From Sarcophilus harrisii (lineage: Eukaryota; Chordata; Mammalia; Dasyuromorphia; Dasyuridae): a stretch of 64,000 nucleotides of DNA. The position numbers and the translations under genes are program-made. The notes under the pieces were generated by a model. That model made no database searches. It had not been told where the DNA came from and worked only from the letters and a program-made list of their open reading frames with translations. Location of the stretch: contig NC_045429.1 in NCBI RefSeq assembly GCF_902635505.1, positions 462,289,359 to 462,353,358 of the forward strand, read 5' to 3'. The stretch's first letter is position 1, and every line of letters starts with the position of its first letter. Shown one piece after another: positions 21,290 through 31,837 of this stretch.

Positions 21290-21470
21290 GGTAGCCCAGG
21301 GGAGAGGCACTTTGCAGGGCTGTTATGGAGCTCAGATGTGCCTGGCACGGGGCAGGTAAGCACACGGCTTATTCGCTTCCCCTCACCCCAGAGGGTCTAT
21401 GAGGATCAAATGAGATAGGATTCATTGCAAGTTCTTAGCCTGGTACCTGGCCCACGGGAGGCATTATAGC
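21290..21470 (+). repeat. MIR/Mon1 3' parts, sense
   Basis: 'gcactttgcagggctgttat' and 'agatgtgcctggcacggggc' form one decayed tail. 'tatgaggatcaaatgagata' and 'agcctggtacctggcccacg' form a second one immediately after it. Confidence 0.5.
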
Positions 21471-21479
21471 AGGCTCACT

Positions 21480-22090
21480 CTCCCTCCTCCCTCTTTGTTT
21501 CCAAGGGGTCCAGCCTTGTAGTACTGGAAAGGCTGGGGGTTGTCCTTTGTTCTCGAGGAGGGCCAGGGCATCAGGGGGTGCCGCCATGACAAGAAAGTGA
21601 ATTGGATTTAAGTGAGGGAGGCTGGGCAAGGTCTCCGGCCTCACTTTCCCCCAGAGCTACGAGGGTCCAGTGGAAAGACAGAGGTAGAGATGACTGGAGA
21701 TGGCAATGGGAGACCTGGGCCTTTTTAAGCTAAGGTCTTCAACGGGTCCTGGTCTGACTGAGACCACACCCATTTAGCAAGGAAGGCTAGAGAGCAATGG
21801 AGGCAAAGAGTCTCCTTTCACCTAAATAAATGGATGAATGAATCTGGGAGGGGAAAACCCTCAGGGTTTCTGGCCAAAACAGAAATGACCGTCATTTACA
21901 TCCTGAGCCAATCAGGACCCAAACAATGACCAAATGGGGCTTGGCCTGGGACCTACTGGGGGATAATCAATGAGATTCACATTGGTTTTGGTTGGTTTAA
22001 GGCCTGTCCCTTAGGAAAGAAATCTTGGAAGGGTTCAGAGGCCCAAAAGAGAAAAATGCTTTTAAAAGCATCTGAAGGCAAGAGTATGGT
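21480..22090. other. Unique-looking DNA, nothing assigned
   Basis: Mixed composition; no repeat or coding frame that I can support. Confidence 0.45.
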
Positions 22091-22106
22091 ACCTTATGTG
22101 GACAGA

Positions 22107-22640
22107 GGAAAGAAAGGAAGGAAGGAGGGAAGGAAAAGGGGAAAGAAAGAGGGAGGGGAAAAGGGAGAGAGGAAAGGAAGGAGGAAAAGTAGAAGGAAAG
22201 GACAGAAGGAAGGATGAAAAGAAGGGAGAGAAGAGATGAAGGGAGAGAGGAAGAGAGGGAAAATAAAGAAGACAGGGAGGCAGAGAACAAGGAAGAGAGG
22301 GAATGAAGGAGGGAGAGAGGAAGGAGGGAGGGAGAGAAGAAAGAAGGAAGGGATTAAGTAAGGGAGGGAGTGGTAAAGGAAGGGAGGGAAGGAAGGAAAG
22401 AAGGAAGGGAGGGAGGGAGGGAAAGAGGAGGGAAGGGAGGGAGCAATGGAGGGAGGGAGCAAGAAAGGGAGAAGGAAGGGAAGGAGGGAGGGTGGGAAGG
22501 AGGGAGGGAGGGAAGAAGGAAGGAAGGAAGGAAGGAAGGAAGGAAGGAAGGAAGGAAGGAAGGAAGGAAGGAAGGAAGGAAGAATGGAAGGAAGAATGGA
22601 AGGAGGGAAAGAAGGGAGGGAGGGAGGGAGGGAGGAAGGA
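22107..22640. repeat. (GGAA)n/(GGGA)n polypurine tract, 0.53 kb
   Basis: More than 500 bases that are almost all A and G on this strand, with a perfect (GGAA)n core of about 65 bases near 22515-22581 flanked by GGGA-rich variants. The 195- and 228-codon Ser/Pro-rich frames on the minus strand and the Lys/Glu/Gly frames on the plus strand are artefacts of this array. Confidence 0.97.
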
Positions 22641-23224
22641 GTCTTCCAACTGACCAGTTCCAGTTTGTGGCCAGCTTCGCTCACAGAGGCTGAGTCTGTG
22701 CTTTGTTCACCCCCCTGGGCGGCATAACTAGGGGTCAGCATGGGTAGAGGGTGGGTCTTGGGGGCTGGGAAGACTTGCATTTGCCTCCTGCTTCGGACAC
22801 TTCAGCTCTGGCATTTGGGATGTGACCACTAGCTGTGAGCTCCTTGAGGGGAGGATTTTCCCTCCTGTGAGGGAATTATCATTCAGTGAGGCAGCGCCAT
22901 GTCCTCCCTCAGGAAGACGCTGGAGAGTTCGCTCCAGAACGAGCCAGATCCCGACGGCCGGGGCCTTTTGGATTGCTGAGATGGTGGCTCAGGGACATTA
23001 TGCATCCTTCCCTCTTAGAGGCAAGGAGGCTGCCTCCAGCAGCTGGGAGGCTGGCACGGGCCTGAGGAGAAGCAGGAGACAGCCTCGGCATCCTAAAGGG
23101 GGGAGGGTGATGGCGGAGACCCAGGCCCCATCAGGCCCCTGGCCCTTGGCCACGCCCACTTGCCAGTATCTCCATAACTTAAGGGGCTGCCGAGTCTCCA
23201 GCTGGAATCTCTGCTCGTTCTTCT

Positions 23225-23380
23225 GGATTCTCATAGGGTGTCAGAGACCTTGGGGACCATGCAGTCCAACTTACAGATGGGCAAACTGAGGCCCAAGCAT
23301 CCTAGACACTGTCCAACGCCACCGGGGGTACGGGAGATGGGATGCAAGCCCAGGCTCCGCCGGTCCCTCAGGTCCCGCCT
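23225..23380 (-). repeat. MIR SINE fragment, antisense
   Basis: 'cagagaccttggggaccatg', 'acttacagatgggcaaactg' and 'aggcccaagcatcctagaca' match the antisense MIR core, in a GC-rich setting. Confidence 0.6.
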
Positions 23381-23389
23381 CCCCTGGAG

Positions 23390-24375
23390 CAGCCGCGGCT
23401 CCCGGGCCGGCCTCCTGCTTGCAATCCCTTCCTTGGGTTCTGCTCCCGGCAGCCCTTTCCCCAGCCCTGGTGCCTGCCCTAATTGCCAGCACATGTGCCC
23501 CGTCTCCCCCCTGCGGGACATGACAAAGACCTTCTCAGACAGCACATGGCTCCACTTAACTCCTGCCAGGCAGCGTAGTCTGCGGCCCGTGGGCATTTCC
23601 CCGCTGTCAGCCGGGACACGGTTACCAAGCTCCAAGTTTTCTGAGTAGGAAGGAGGAGAACCCCCCCTCCCCGGCCAGGCCCTGAGCCCCCAGGGACGAC
23701 TATGGTCACAAAATGGCCTCCAAAGACAGGAGAAAATGTATCCCAGGCTCGCGTTCTCGGGGAGCTTCTGGGACGCTTGGGTCTTGCTGACCTCCTGCAG
23801 TGTCCGGCCCAGCCTCGGCTCCAGACCTCGTCCTTTCTCTTCTCAGCAGAACTGCACTTGCATCTATGGACTCCCCGAGAACCCCAGACTGGCTTGGGCT
23901 CTCGGAGAAGGGTTCTAGACTTAGTTCTAAGGACTCGTGAGGAGCCGAGAATGAGCAGAGATTCCAGCTGGACCCTGGGCATCCCGCTAAGATAAAGGGA
24001 ATACGGGGGGCTGCTGACCGGTTGGCGTGGCCATGGGCTGGCTCCCCCGTGCCCTCTCCCGAGCTAGTGGCCTTGCTGTGGCCCCCAGAGGTCATTGGGT
24101 ACATGAAGGATCTAGAAAAGCAAACGTTCCCAACCTTGGGAACTGTTCTCCCGCTCTCCTTCTCTCTTCCTCTAATCCGTCCTTCACAAACCTGCCAGAT
24201 TCATCTTCCTTAAGAGTCTCCAGATAATCCCTTCAGACGGGAAAGCTGCACGCTGTGGTCGGAGAAACCCACTGGGCAGAGCCAGAGTGGCCGGAATGAA
24301 AACTTCCTGAGAACAGGGATTGCTTCACTCTTTGTATTCTATCTCCTGGCACAGAGGAAGCACTTTGTAAAGCCT
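23390..24375. other. GC-rich unassigned DNA
   Basis: GC-richer than its surroundings with scattered CpG. Overlapping frames exist on both strands (for example 167 codons at 23479-23982 on - and 97 codons at 23702-23995 on +) and none resembles a protein family. GC-rich DNA has fewer stop codons, so this is expected by chance. Confidence 0.45.
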
Positions 24376-24379
24376 TGTG

Positions 24380-24475
24380 GATGTCAGGAAGAGCCGAGTT
24401 TGAATCCTGCCTTGGATACTGGGGGACCCCAGGAAAGTAAATGAATTTCTTCTAACCTCAGATTCCTCATTTAAA
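24380..24475 (+). repeat. Mar1/Mon1 SINE fragment, sense
   Basis: 'gtggatgtcaggaagagccg', 'agtttgaatcctgccttgga' and 'cctcagattcctcattta' run as the sense middle part of this SINE group. An antisense Mar1 follows within 65 bases. Confidence 0.65.
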
Positions 24476-24479
24476 ATTT

Positions 24480-24715
24480 TTGTTTAGTTGTGTCCTCCCT
24501 TCCCATGATGCCATTTAGAGTTTTATTGGCAAAGATACTGTCCTGGTTTACTATTTCCTTCTCTAGCTCATTTTTACAAATGGGGAAACTGAGGCAGGTA
24601 ATGTGAAGCGACTTGCCCAGGATCCCACAGCCAAGAAATGTCTGAGCCTGGATTTGAACTCAGGGACATAAGCCTTCCAGTGCTCCATCTCCTGCACCAT
24701 CCAGCTGCCCCTATT
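24480..24715 (-). repeat. Mar1-type SINE, antisense
   Basis: In antisense order: 'gccatttagagttttattgg', 'caaagatactgtcctggttt', 'actatttccttctctagctc', 'atttttacaaatggggaaac', 'ttgcccaggatcccacagcc', 'ctggatttgaactcagg' and 'accatccagctgcccc'. It is near full length at about 235 bp and one of the best Mar1 copies here. Confidence 0.85.
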
Positions 24716-24827
24716 TTTTTCTTTTGAATAAGGATAATAATAGCACTTTTTTCAATGGATATGCATGAGGAATAGTAAGTATTAAGCTAACATCCAGGCT
24801 CCGGCATTCTTCCTTTTAGTGAGCCAT

Positions 24828-24990
24828 AGGATTGTAGCTGCAGAGACAGAAGGGAGCTCAGATCACGCCTAGTCCGGTCTCTTCCCTTTACAGATGAGGA
24901 AACTGAGGCACATGGAAGTAGAGGCTTGAGGTCCCACAGGTAGGAAGGGACAGAGCCAGTTTCCAGTCTAGTTCCCGCTGCCTCCTCTAA
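24828..24990 (-). repeat. MIR SINE, antisense
   Basis: 'aggattgtagctgcagagac', 'cctttacagatgaggaaact' and 'cccacaggtaggaagggaca' mark an antisense MIR. Confidence 0.75.
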
Positions 24991-25159
24991 GAAAGAACCT
25001 AAAGCGGACAGAGCAGACCTTTGTTCACTTCTAGCTCCGCGAACAGCAAATTAAATCTAATTTCTATTCGGATTGTTCCTGATACAGTAGGAAAGTCATT
25101 TCTGTTTGCCCGGGACAATAGCGCTGCTGCTGTTTGTGCCCTTCTGCAGTTAATAATGC

Positions 25160-25375
25160 CGATAATGACATTTGTGTTGCCTTTGATGTTTGCGGAGCCC
25201 TTTGCAAACATCATCCTGTGTGATTCTCCTGACAATCGTGGGAGGAAACTGAGGCAAACAGAACGTAAGTGACTTTCCCAAAATCACCCAGCGGTGAGAG
25301 AGAGTCTCATATTGACTCAGGTCTTGCTGACTCTGGGTCTGGCTCTTTAACCATTGCAGCATCTGGGTGACAGAA
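25160..25375 (-). repeat. MIR/Mon1 SINE, antisense
   Basis: 'gatgtttgcggagccctttg', 'caaacatcatcctgtgtgat', 'gtgggaggaaactgaggcaa' and 'ccattgcagcatctgggtga' form a nearly complete antisense copy. Confidence 0.75.
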
Positions 25376-25479
25376 GCCAGGGAGAGGGGGAGTGGTTCTG
25401 GCCATCCTGGGAGCAGCCAAATGTAAGCAGGCTAAGGTTTGTCTAAGGCTCTGTAGGCGCCGTCTCCTTGGAGTCAGCC

Positions 25480-25635
25480 ATTGACCTGTGAGGCTCTGTG
25501 GCTATTCTTGGTGACATTTTACAGATGAGGAAACAGAGGCTGGTGGATGTCCCAGAGTCGCACAGACAAGTGGCCGAGGCAGGGCTAGAACTCGGATCTC
25601 CCGGGCTCCGAAGCTACTGCACTAACCCCAGAGTC
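25480..25635 (-). repeat. MIR SINE, antisense
   Basis: 'cattttacagatgaggaaac', 'cccagagtcgcacagacaag' and 'gcagggctagaactcggatc', ending near 'actgcactaacccc'. Confidence 0.75.
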
Positions 25636-25639
25636 CCCT

Positions 25640-26920
25640 GAGCCCTCGTGCTGGGGCCGTCACAGGTAGAGCAAAAGCAGGTTCCGATCCCAGGATCTAG
25701 GGAAGTCCGGGGCAGGGAATGATGTTCCTGTGTCTGGAGCCAGGAGGCTAGGCCTAAAGAACGTGGCCAGTCATTTAAACAGCTCCAGCGGGAGTGGCGG
25801 CCACAGCGGGCCCACGAGCTGGAGAAAGCAGTGGACAAAGCCGACCAGCCCCAGGCTCTCACTCCTCCCGGCTCCCAGAACTCTAGAAATAACATGGTGA
25901 AGACCCACAAAACGAGCACCTGGTACGGGTGCTCTGGGAGGGAGACCAAGGGCTGGTGGAGCACTGGGGAGGCTGGAGCCAGCCAAAGGCCTGCCAAGCC
26001 TTTCCCTAAACTGGAACGCGGGGCTTGAGGGGCTCACTTCACAAGGGCTGCTGGTCCCGTGGGCCTCAGAACCCCTGGCTGACACCATGAGCAACATGGT
26101 TCTATAGGAGGCGTCTGGATCGTCGCCATCTTGGGCCAGTGAGTCTGAACCTTTCAGGACAGACTGATGCCTTTGCTCTTGGGCTCTTCTTGGGGTGTTT
26201 ATAACTCCTGGGAAGAAACCTTTCCCTGTTCTGCTCTGCCCCCTCCCTGGTTAGATGTTGACTGTGCTTGTTGACTCAACTGCTCTATGGCCGGCCGGGC
26301 TCTGGGGTCTCTCCGCTCCTTGAACAGCTTTCGGCTTCCATCTCTACCCAAACAGAGAGCTCTGGGTCAGCTTCAACCCAAGTTTCTGAGCTGCATCGGC
26401 CTCTGTCGCCGGGAGTCTGGATCAATGGGAAAGCTTCGGGATGAAAAGATTCAAGCTCTGGAACGACGTCCCTCCCTCTCTTTGACTCATCCCTCCGTTA
26501 AATCCTAATCCCCTTCTATTAAAAAAATTAAAACAAGCTTAGGGAAGCATTCTCCTGCTGGCTGGGATGGGGCCAAGCAGAGCCAGAGACTGCCCTGGGC
26601 CCCCAAACCCCAGGGAGCCCCGACGGGTGGGATTGGGACACAGGAGGCCTGCTCTGACTCTCAATCTCTGCCCCTCCCTCTCACCTCCAAAATGAGCACA
26701 TCTATATCCACGGATGTCTCTAGACACATATGTCATGCAAACATATATAATTATTTATGAAAAGTATGAAATGCCATGATGTGCTTTGAGATCATTGGAG
26801 CTATACTCCCTCAGGGTTTGCCAAGCTGGACCCAGGAATCACCCTGACGGGAAACATAAAAGGGATTGGAAAGCCAGCCCCCTACTGTTTCTAAGCACTG
26901 CCCCCCCCCCCGCCATGTCT
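25640..26920. other. Unassigned GC-moderate DNA
   Basis: About 1.3 kb in which I recognise no repeat. The overlapping antisense frames at 25614-25997 and 25771-26097 have mutually exclusive frames and no familiar domain. There is a C run at 26899-26909. Confidence 0.45.
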
Positions 26921-26924
26921 GTCT

Positions 26925-26926
26925 CT

Positions 26927-27005
<79 letters not shown>

Positions 27006-27045
27006 CTCTCTCTGTCTGTCTCTGTGTCTCTCTCTCTCTCTCATA
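26925..27045. repeat. (CT)n microsatellite
   Basis: About 120 bases of CT repeats, including roughly 26 uninterrupted units at 26946-26998, then CTGT-interrupted units. Confidence 0.97.
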
Positions 27046-27049
27046 TCTT

Positions 27050-28325
27050 TTCCTTATCAGCTCTTCAAATAGCAGGAGAGTCTGTTTTATCCAATTCCCT
27101 TTTGGGAAAGTCATCTCTCTTCTCAACAAAGATTCCAAGCTTAGCCTTCCTTGTCTCTCTATCTCTCCCCTCCAATTGCAGAGATTAGTGAAGACCAACA
27201 CACCGGGACTCTTCAGGGAGGTTACCTTTCCCTGCCAATCAGCTCCCGGCAGCAGATCCGGTCAGTAAGCCTTGCTCGGTACCTGCTGGTCTCTGTCTTC
27301 TATCAGCAGCGTCCCTGGTCACCGCTTCCGCCCCGACCCCTCTGTGCTCTCGGCTTCTCCTCTTGCTCTAGATTCCTCTCCTTCCCTCCTGCGCTTCCTC
27401 TTCCTTCTCTGGCTCCTCACACCTCAGCTCGGGGCCATCACTAACCTGATGTGAAACTCACAGATGCCACTTGTCTGTCAGGTGTGACCCGACCAGCCCG
27501 TATCACCTCCCACAATCCCCAAGCACTAACTTCTCCATCCCTCACAGCTCTGAACACAGGCCCGTGTAATGGAGCCGATGGACCGCTTCAGCCTGCAGAT
27601 AGCACGACCTCCGTCCTCTCCCACCTCCAGCGAGCGCTTCTCGGGGCATCCGCTTGAGGGGCAGTTCTCTGTCCCTGCCTCTCTCCTCAACGTTTTGGCT
27701 GAGAGGCTAGTTTTCTTCTTAAGTTAACTTTATCCAAGTTTATACAAGCACTATATAGACATGAAAGAAGTAGGTTCTAGAAGAGAAGGAGATAGCAAAT
27801 CCTAAAGTGCTATATAGACATGAAAGGGAGGGGGTCCTATCGGAGAAGGAGGCAGCCAGAGCCAGACAGACCTCGGACCCCTCCTTGCCGTGTCTCTCTG
27901 GCCCCATCTCTGCAGCTCTCGGTGTCTCGCTCATTCACCGAGAAGGGCCGGCTCCAGCTTTCGGAGATGACAGAGGTCACGATCTGTAACAGGAGCCAAC
28001 CTGCTTGGGTGCAGCCATTTCTTCACCACGGAGTTACCCCGTCCCCGAAGGGCCGACCATGACCCCAGAGGCCAGAGTGCTGCCCACGGCACTCCGAGTC
28101 TGACCAGATTAAAATATAACAGGGAAATATCTATCAAAATCAATACGAATGCAATAAAATAGAGAGAACATCCCTTAAAACTAAGCCAACATGTGGCCCC
28201 GGGGATCCTGGCGTCCTGCTTCGCCTTCCTGCTTCCGGTCTGTTTGGGTTTAGCGCGGCGCCCGCCACCGAGGACATCAGAGTCCAGTGGCCCCTTCCCT
28301 CCCCCATAGCTCCTGTTATTAATAA
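27050..28325. other. Unassigned DNA with a short internal repeat
   Basis: No family is recognised. The phrase 'tatatagacatgaaag' occurs at 27754 and again at 27811, 57 bases apart, followed by similar text (GTAGGTTCTAGAAGAGAAGG and GGGGGTCCTATCGGAGAAGG), so a short tandem duplication is likely. Overlapping short frames are not convincing. Confidence 0.45.
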
Positions 28326-28329
28326 ATGG

Positions 28330-28650
28330 TCCCTCATTGCCTGAGGAACTTGGGCAAGGGAAGAGTTACTGAGGCGATTACTGCACTAATACAAAAAAGA
28401 ATTATCTTTAGTATAAAAAAAAAGATGTTGGAAAGCCCGACCATTAAAATTCAATAGAACTGAAAACATTGCAAATTGCTGCTAAGCTCCAATGTGTCCA
28501 CACTGTTGAAATGTTCTCTTCTTATGTAATTACCAAGTATATTTTCTATCAAAGCTGCAATAACAATAGGAGCTGTTTTGATCCAATTACGTGACAATAG
28601 ATTGTGATTTTAGAAATGGGGGAATTTCTTTAGGGACCCTCTACCTTTTA
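28330..28650. promoter_or_regulatory. Candidate conserved non-coding block
   Basis: Repeat-free AT-rich DNA with TAATTA at 28527, 'caattacgtgac' at 28584-28595, and facing SOX-like cores ACAAT (28594-28598) and ATTGT (28601-28605) two bases apart. There is no coding frame. Enhancer function is inferred. Confidence 0.45.
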
Positions 28651-28664
28651 TGGGCCTTTTGCTG

Positions 28665-29140
28665 TGACTCAATTCAGTGCTTCGAGCATAAATTAAGCTC
28701 CTACTATGTGGCAGGAGCAAAGTAAGCAAAATGGAAACGAAATGGTCTCTGACCTCCCGTAGTTCTCTTTCCACTGGAGCATTTCACATATACACAAGAT
28801 AAGCAGATGCCGGGGAGCTTGAGGAAGGGGAGGGCGCTAACCATCAGGGAGACCATGAAAAGCTTTCCATAGAACGCGGCATCTGAGCTGAGCCTTGAAG
28901 GAGAAGTGAGCCAGGAGGGCATTCAGCACCGCTTGTACAAAGGTGTGGAGGTGGGAGATGCTATCCTGAGGTGGGAGAAGTTTGATTGGAAGGAGAAGAA
29001 AGGGCTGAGCCCAGGAGGGAGGCTGGAACTAGAATGGACTGAAGAGTCTCCATTTTATCTTAGAGAAAATAGGGAACCACAGAAGACTCTGAGTGGGGAG
29101 AGGGGGCTTTAGGGATCCTAGAGCAAAGTCTGAAAGGAAA
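28665..29140 (-). repeat. L2 LINE 3' part, antisense
   Basis: Begins with the antisense terminus ('aattaagctcctactatgtg', 'tggtctctgacctcccgtag') and continues into the 3' coding/UTR area: 'atctgagctgagccttgaag', 'gagccaggagggcattcagc', 'aggtgtggaggtgggagatg' and 'aaaatagggaaccacagaag'. At about 475 bp it is the longest antisense L2 in the window. Confidence 0.75.
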
Positions 29141-29374
29141 AAGGGGAGGATAAGAGGCAGAGATGAGGTGGGAGGGCAGCAAAGCTACAGAGGTGGGAGA
29201 TGGAGGGGTATGTTGGTGGAACGGGGGGCACCAATGTGGGAAGGGGAGAGCGGAGAGGGGTGCAATCTACCCCCTAACTTACAGAATGCAAGTTCCTCTG
29301 GGAGGGTATTCATTCAAGAAATTATGAGTGAGAGTCCTTCATCCAGAAGTGAGGAGAAAGGAAGAAATGCCCAG

Positions 29375-29480
29375 AAAACCTCTGATTCATTCTCGGTAAT
29401 CTCCTTCAAAAATTTCCAATGCAAATGTGGACCTGACGGCTTAATTAAAAAATTTCTAGGGAATCATGTGTCCGAAGTCA
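29375..29480. promoter_or_regulatory. Short candidate regulatory element with octamer
   Basis: ATGCAAAT, the POU octamer, lies at 29419-29426, and TTAATTAA at 29441-29448, 14 bases further on, in a small AT-rich island within purine-rich DNA. Octamer and homeodomain sites this close are common in developmental enhancers. It could also be chance. Confidence 0.35.
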
Positions 29481-29489
29481 GAACTTCCA

Positions 29490-30595
29490 GGTTATCTTAG
29501 CACCCAGTTTCTGGCTTTCCTCCCCTGGAGACCATCGTTAGTCACAGGACTGGTGGTCACAGGCTCCCCCTAAAAGGGAGAAGCCAAAAAACGGAAAATT
29601 AGAAGAAAAAGGGGAAATTCCATCCCTGAAGTCACATGGACTCCTTGAGACATTTCGGTCAAGCCGGGTTTCCCAGGCTTTTAATTAGCTGCCACACGAG
29701 GCACATGGGTGAGGCCGGGGGTCCAAAGCCTTTCAGAACTGCCACGTGGGAGCAGAACTTGCTTCAGTAACTCCTGCTCCCCCTTCTATGAAACAAAAGT
29801 ACTTCAGGACAAGTCACTAGCAGGAAAGATGCCCCAGAAGGGCCCTCTGAGGGCAGCTTCCAGTCCCGGAACCGTACGAGTGGTGGGCATGAGCAGCACG
29901 GAAGGCGGGACATTTCTGTAGCCCTTAACCAATCCCTCTGGAGGCGGATCTCAAGCTGGCCGGGCGGGCCCCGACTTATCCCTGTCCTACAGAACAGGAA
30001 CCATCTCCATGTTCAGTTTAAAACAATGATTGCAAAAGAGCGATTGTTTGTCCTTCATTTTCAAAGATAATCCTGACTGGGAGCCGGAGCTGCACGAAGG
30101 TGCCGGCCTCCCTCCCTCCTCCAGTGGCCACGTGCGGTCCAGAGGCAGGACAGCCGGCGATGGCCCCGGATGCAGGGAGGACTTTGGGGTCTCTGGTGTC
30201 CCACCGAGCCCCAAGCTCCCCAGTGCCACTGCGGCTACCTTCATGGCCCCGGGAACAAATGATTTTCCTCCAGCCCATTGCACCAGGAAAAGTCTTCGAT
30301 ATTTGTGGTGGGTGGCCCTCAAACTCACCAACATGTCCGAGAGCCTTCCTGAGCCCCAACTGTGCCCATGTGCCCGCCCCTGCACGGGCTCCAGCGTCTT
30401 GGAGCTGAAGGTGGACGTCGTAAGCAGCTGAGCAGCCGCCCTCCCAGGAGGACTAGTCTGCCCCGACCACCCCCACCACAAGAAATCATACTACAGAATG
30501 GCATAATGCAGAAGTACATAATAATAATGCCTCAAGTTATACAATATTATAGGAAATATATAATTAAGTATAAAATATTTACATATAAAAATCTC
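29490..30595. other. GC-rich unassigned DNA
   Basis: No named repeat. Frames of 164 codons (29987-30481, -) and 133 codons (30030-30431, +) overlap on opposite strands with no domain signature. A short AT-rich stretch ('aagtataaaatatttacata') closes it near 30565. Confidence 0.4.
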
Positions 30596-30597
30596 TT

Positions 30598-30710
30598 TTA
30601 CAGAGGAGGAAGTGACTGACCCAGGATCACCCTGCTGGCAAGTGTCTGAGGTGGGCTTTGAACTCCAGCCTTCCTGACTCCGGCCACTGTCCTGCCCCGG
30701 CTTGCACAGG
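30598..30710 (-). repeat. MIR SINE fragment, antisense
   Basis: 'ttttacagaggaggaagtga', 'cccaggatcaccctgctggc' and 'gtgggctttgaactccagcc' match the antisense MIR middle. Confidence 0.7.
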
Positions 30711-30754
30711 GGATAAGTAATAGGCCAGTTACCCATCCCCCAGCTCCTGGTTCC

Positions 30755-30880
30755 ATAGCACTCTTAGGCTTGCAAAACACTTCCTTCCTCCTCTTTCTGG
30801 GAGGGAAGTAGGGCCACTGTTATTAGTCCTGTGTTTACAGATGAGGGAACTGATGGGAAGAAGCAGAATGATAACGGCCT
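30755..30880 (-). repeat. MIR SINE fragment, antisense
   Basis: 'agcactcttaggcttgcaaa', 'acacttccttcctcc' and 'gtgtttacagatgagggaac' match the antisense MIR start and core. Confidence 0.65.
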
Positions 30881-30904
30881 CCGGTTCCTGTTTGGCAAGA
30901 GCTA

Positions 30905-31125
30905 TTCCAACTCATGCTTTTGCGGTTCAGGTGAGTCTGACTCTGAGCCCATTTGGGATTCTCTGAGCAAAGATATTGGGATGCTTTGCCATTTCTTTCT
31001 TCAGATCATTTTGGATGAGGAAACTGAGGCAGGCGGGGTGGTGACTTACCCAGGATCCCACAGCGGCTAAGTGTCCGAGGCTGCATTTTAACTCAAGATG
31101 AGTCTTCCTGCCCCCAGGCCCGGCT
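30905..31125 (-). repeat. Mar1-type SINE, antisense
   Basis: 'tcaggtgagtctgactctga', 'gcccatttgggattctctga', 'gcaaagatattgggatgctt', 'tgccatttctttcttcagat', 'ggatgaggaaactgaggcag' and 'cccaggatcccacagcggct' follow the antisense Mar1 from its RTE-like tail inward. Length is about 220 bp. Confidence 0.8.
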
Positions 31126-31329
31126 CTCTAGGAGGCAGGGGCGACAATTCTCATAGACTCTGATTGCAGAGGCTCGCTGAGCCATCTCCTCATCAGGTTC
31201 TTGGAATATGCTCGGCAGCTTGCAGGGTAAAGCAAACCCGCCTGAGCACTGGCTTTATGTGCGAGCATATTGGCTGGAAGCATACGGTGGAGAACCTTGA
31301 GGGGACTGGGACAGCATTTGTGAGTCGTA

Positions 31330-31510
31330 GGGCGCAGGGGGAAAAGCACTGCACCCGGAGTCCCCAGGAGTTCGAATCCTGCCTCTGCCCCTCATTTCCT
31401 GTCTGACCTTGGGCAGGTTCCTGTCCTTCTCTGCCTCAGTTTCCCCCTCTGTAAAATAGAAATCTGTGAAATAAGTGTTTCCTCATCTGGGGAATGCAAT
31501 GCAGAACGTG
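31330..31510 (+). repeat. MIR SINE, sense
   Basis: 'gggggaaaagcactgcaccc', 'aggagttcgaatcctgcctc', 'ctgaccttgggcaggttcct' and 'tttccccctctgtaaaatag' define a sense MIR. Confidence 0.8.
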
Positions 31511-31732
31511 TTAGGTTCTCCCCAAAGGTCCTCTCGACTTTCGCTCCTAGGGCTTGATGCTGCCTGAAATTGGGACTTCACCGGGAGGTAATGAAATCGG
31601 TGTTCTCCATTGGCAGACAGCAGGATGAATTGGAGAGTGGAGGAAGCAGAGACAGAGAGCGCAGTAAGAGCCCTCCAGGTTGAGGGAGAAGTAAATGCAC
31701 TCCGGTGTGCTCCGCCCCAAAGTCTGCGGCCA

Positions 31733-31837
31733 GATCCCTCAGACTGCCTGGATCCCTCAGACTGCCTGGATCCCTCAGACTGCCTGGATCCCTCAGGCAG
31801 CCCGATTCCTCAGGCGGCCCGATCCCTCAGGCGGCCC
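31733..31837. repeat. 17-18 bp minisatellite, six units
   Basis: Three identical 18-base units (GATCCCTCAGACTGCCTG) at 31733-31786 are followed by three 17-base units of a related form (GATCCCTCAGGCAGCCC, GATTCCTCAGGCGGCCC, GATCCCTCAGGCGGCCC) to 31837. The LDPSDC-type peptide repeat in one frame comes from this array and is not taken as a gene. Confidence 0.95.

Noticed and set aside
22062-22780. Frames of 195 and 228 codons on the minus strand and about 100 codons on the plus strand
   Set aside because: They are translations of the GGAA/GGGA array, which lacks stop codons in several frames.
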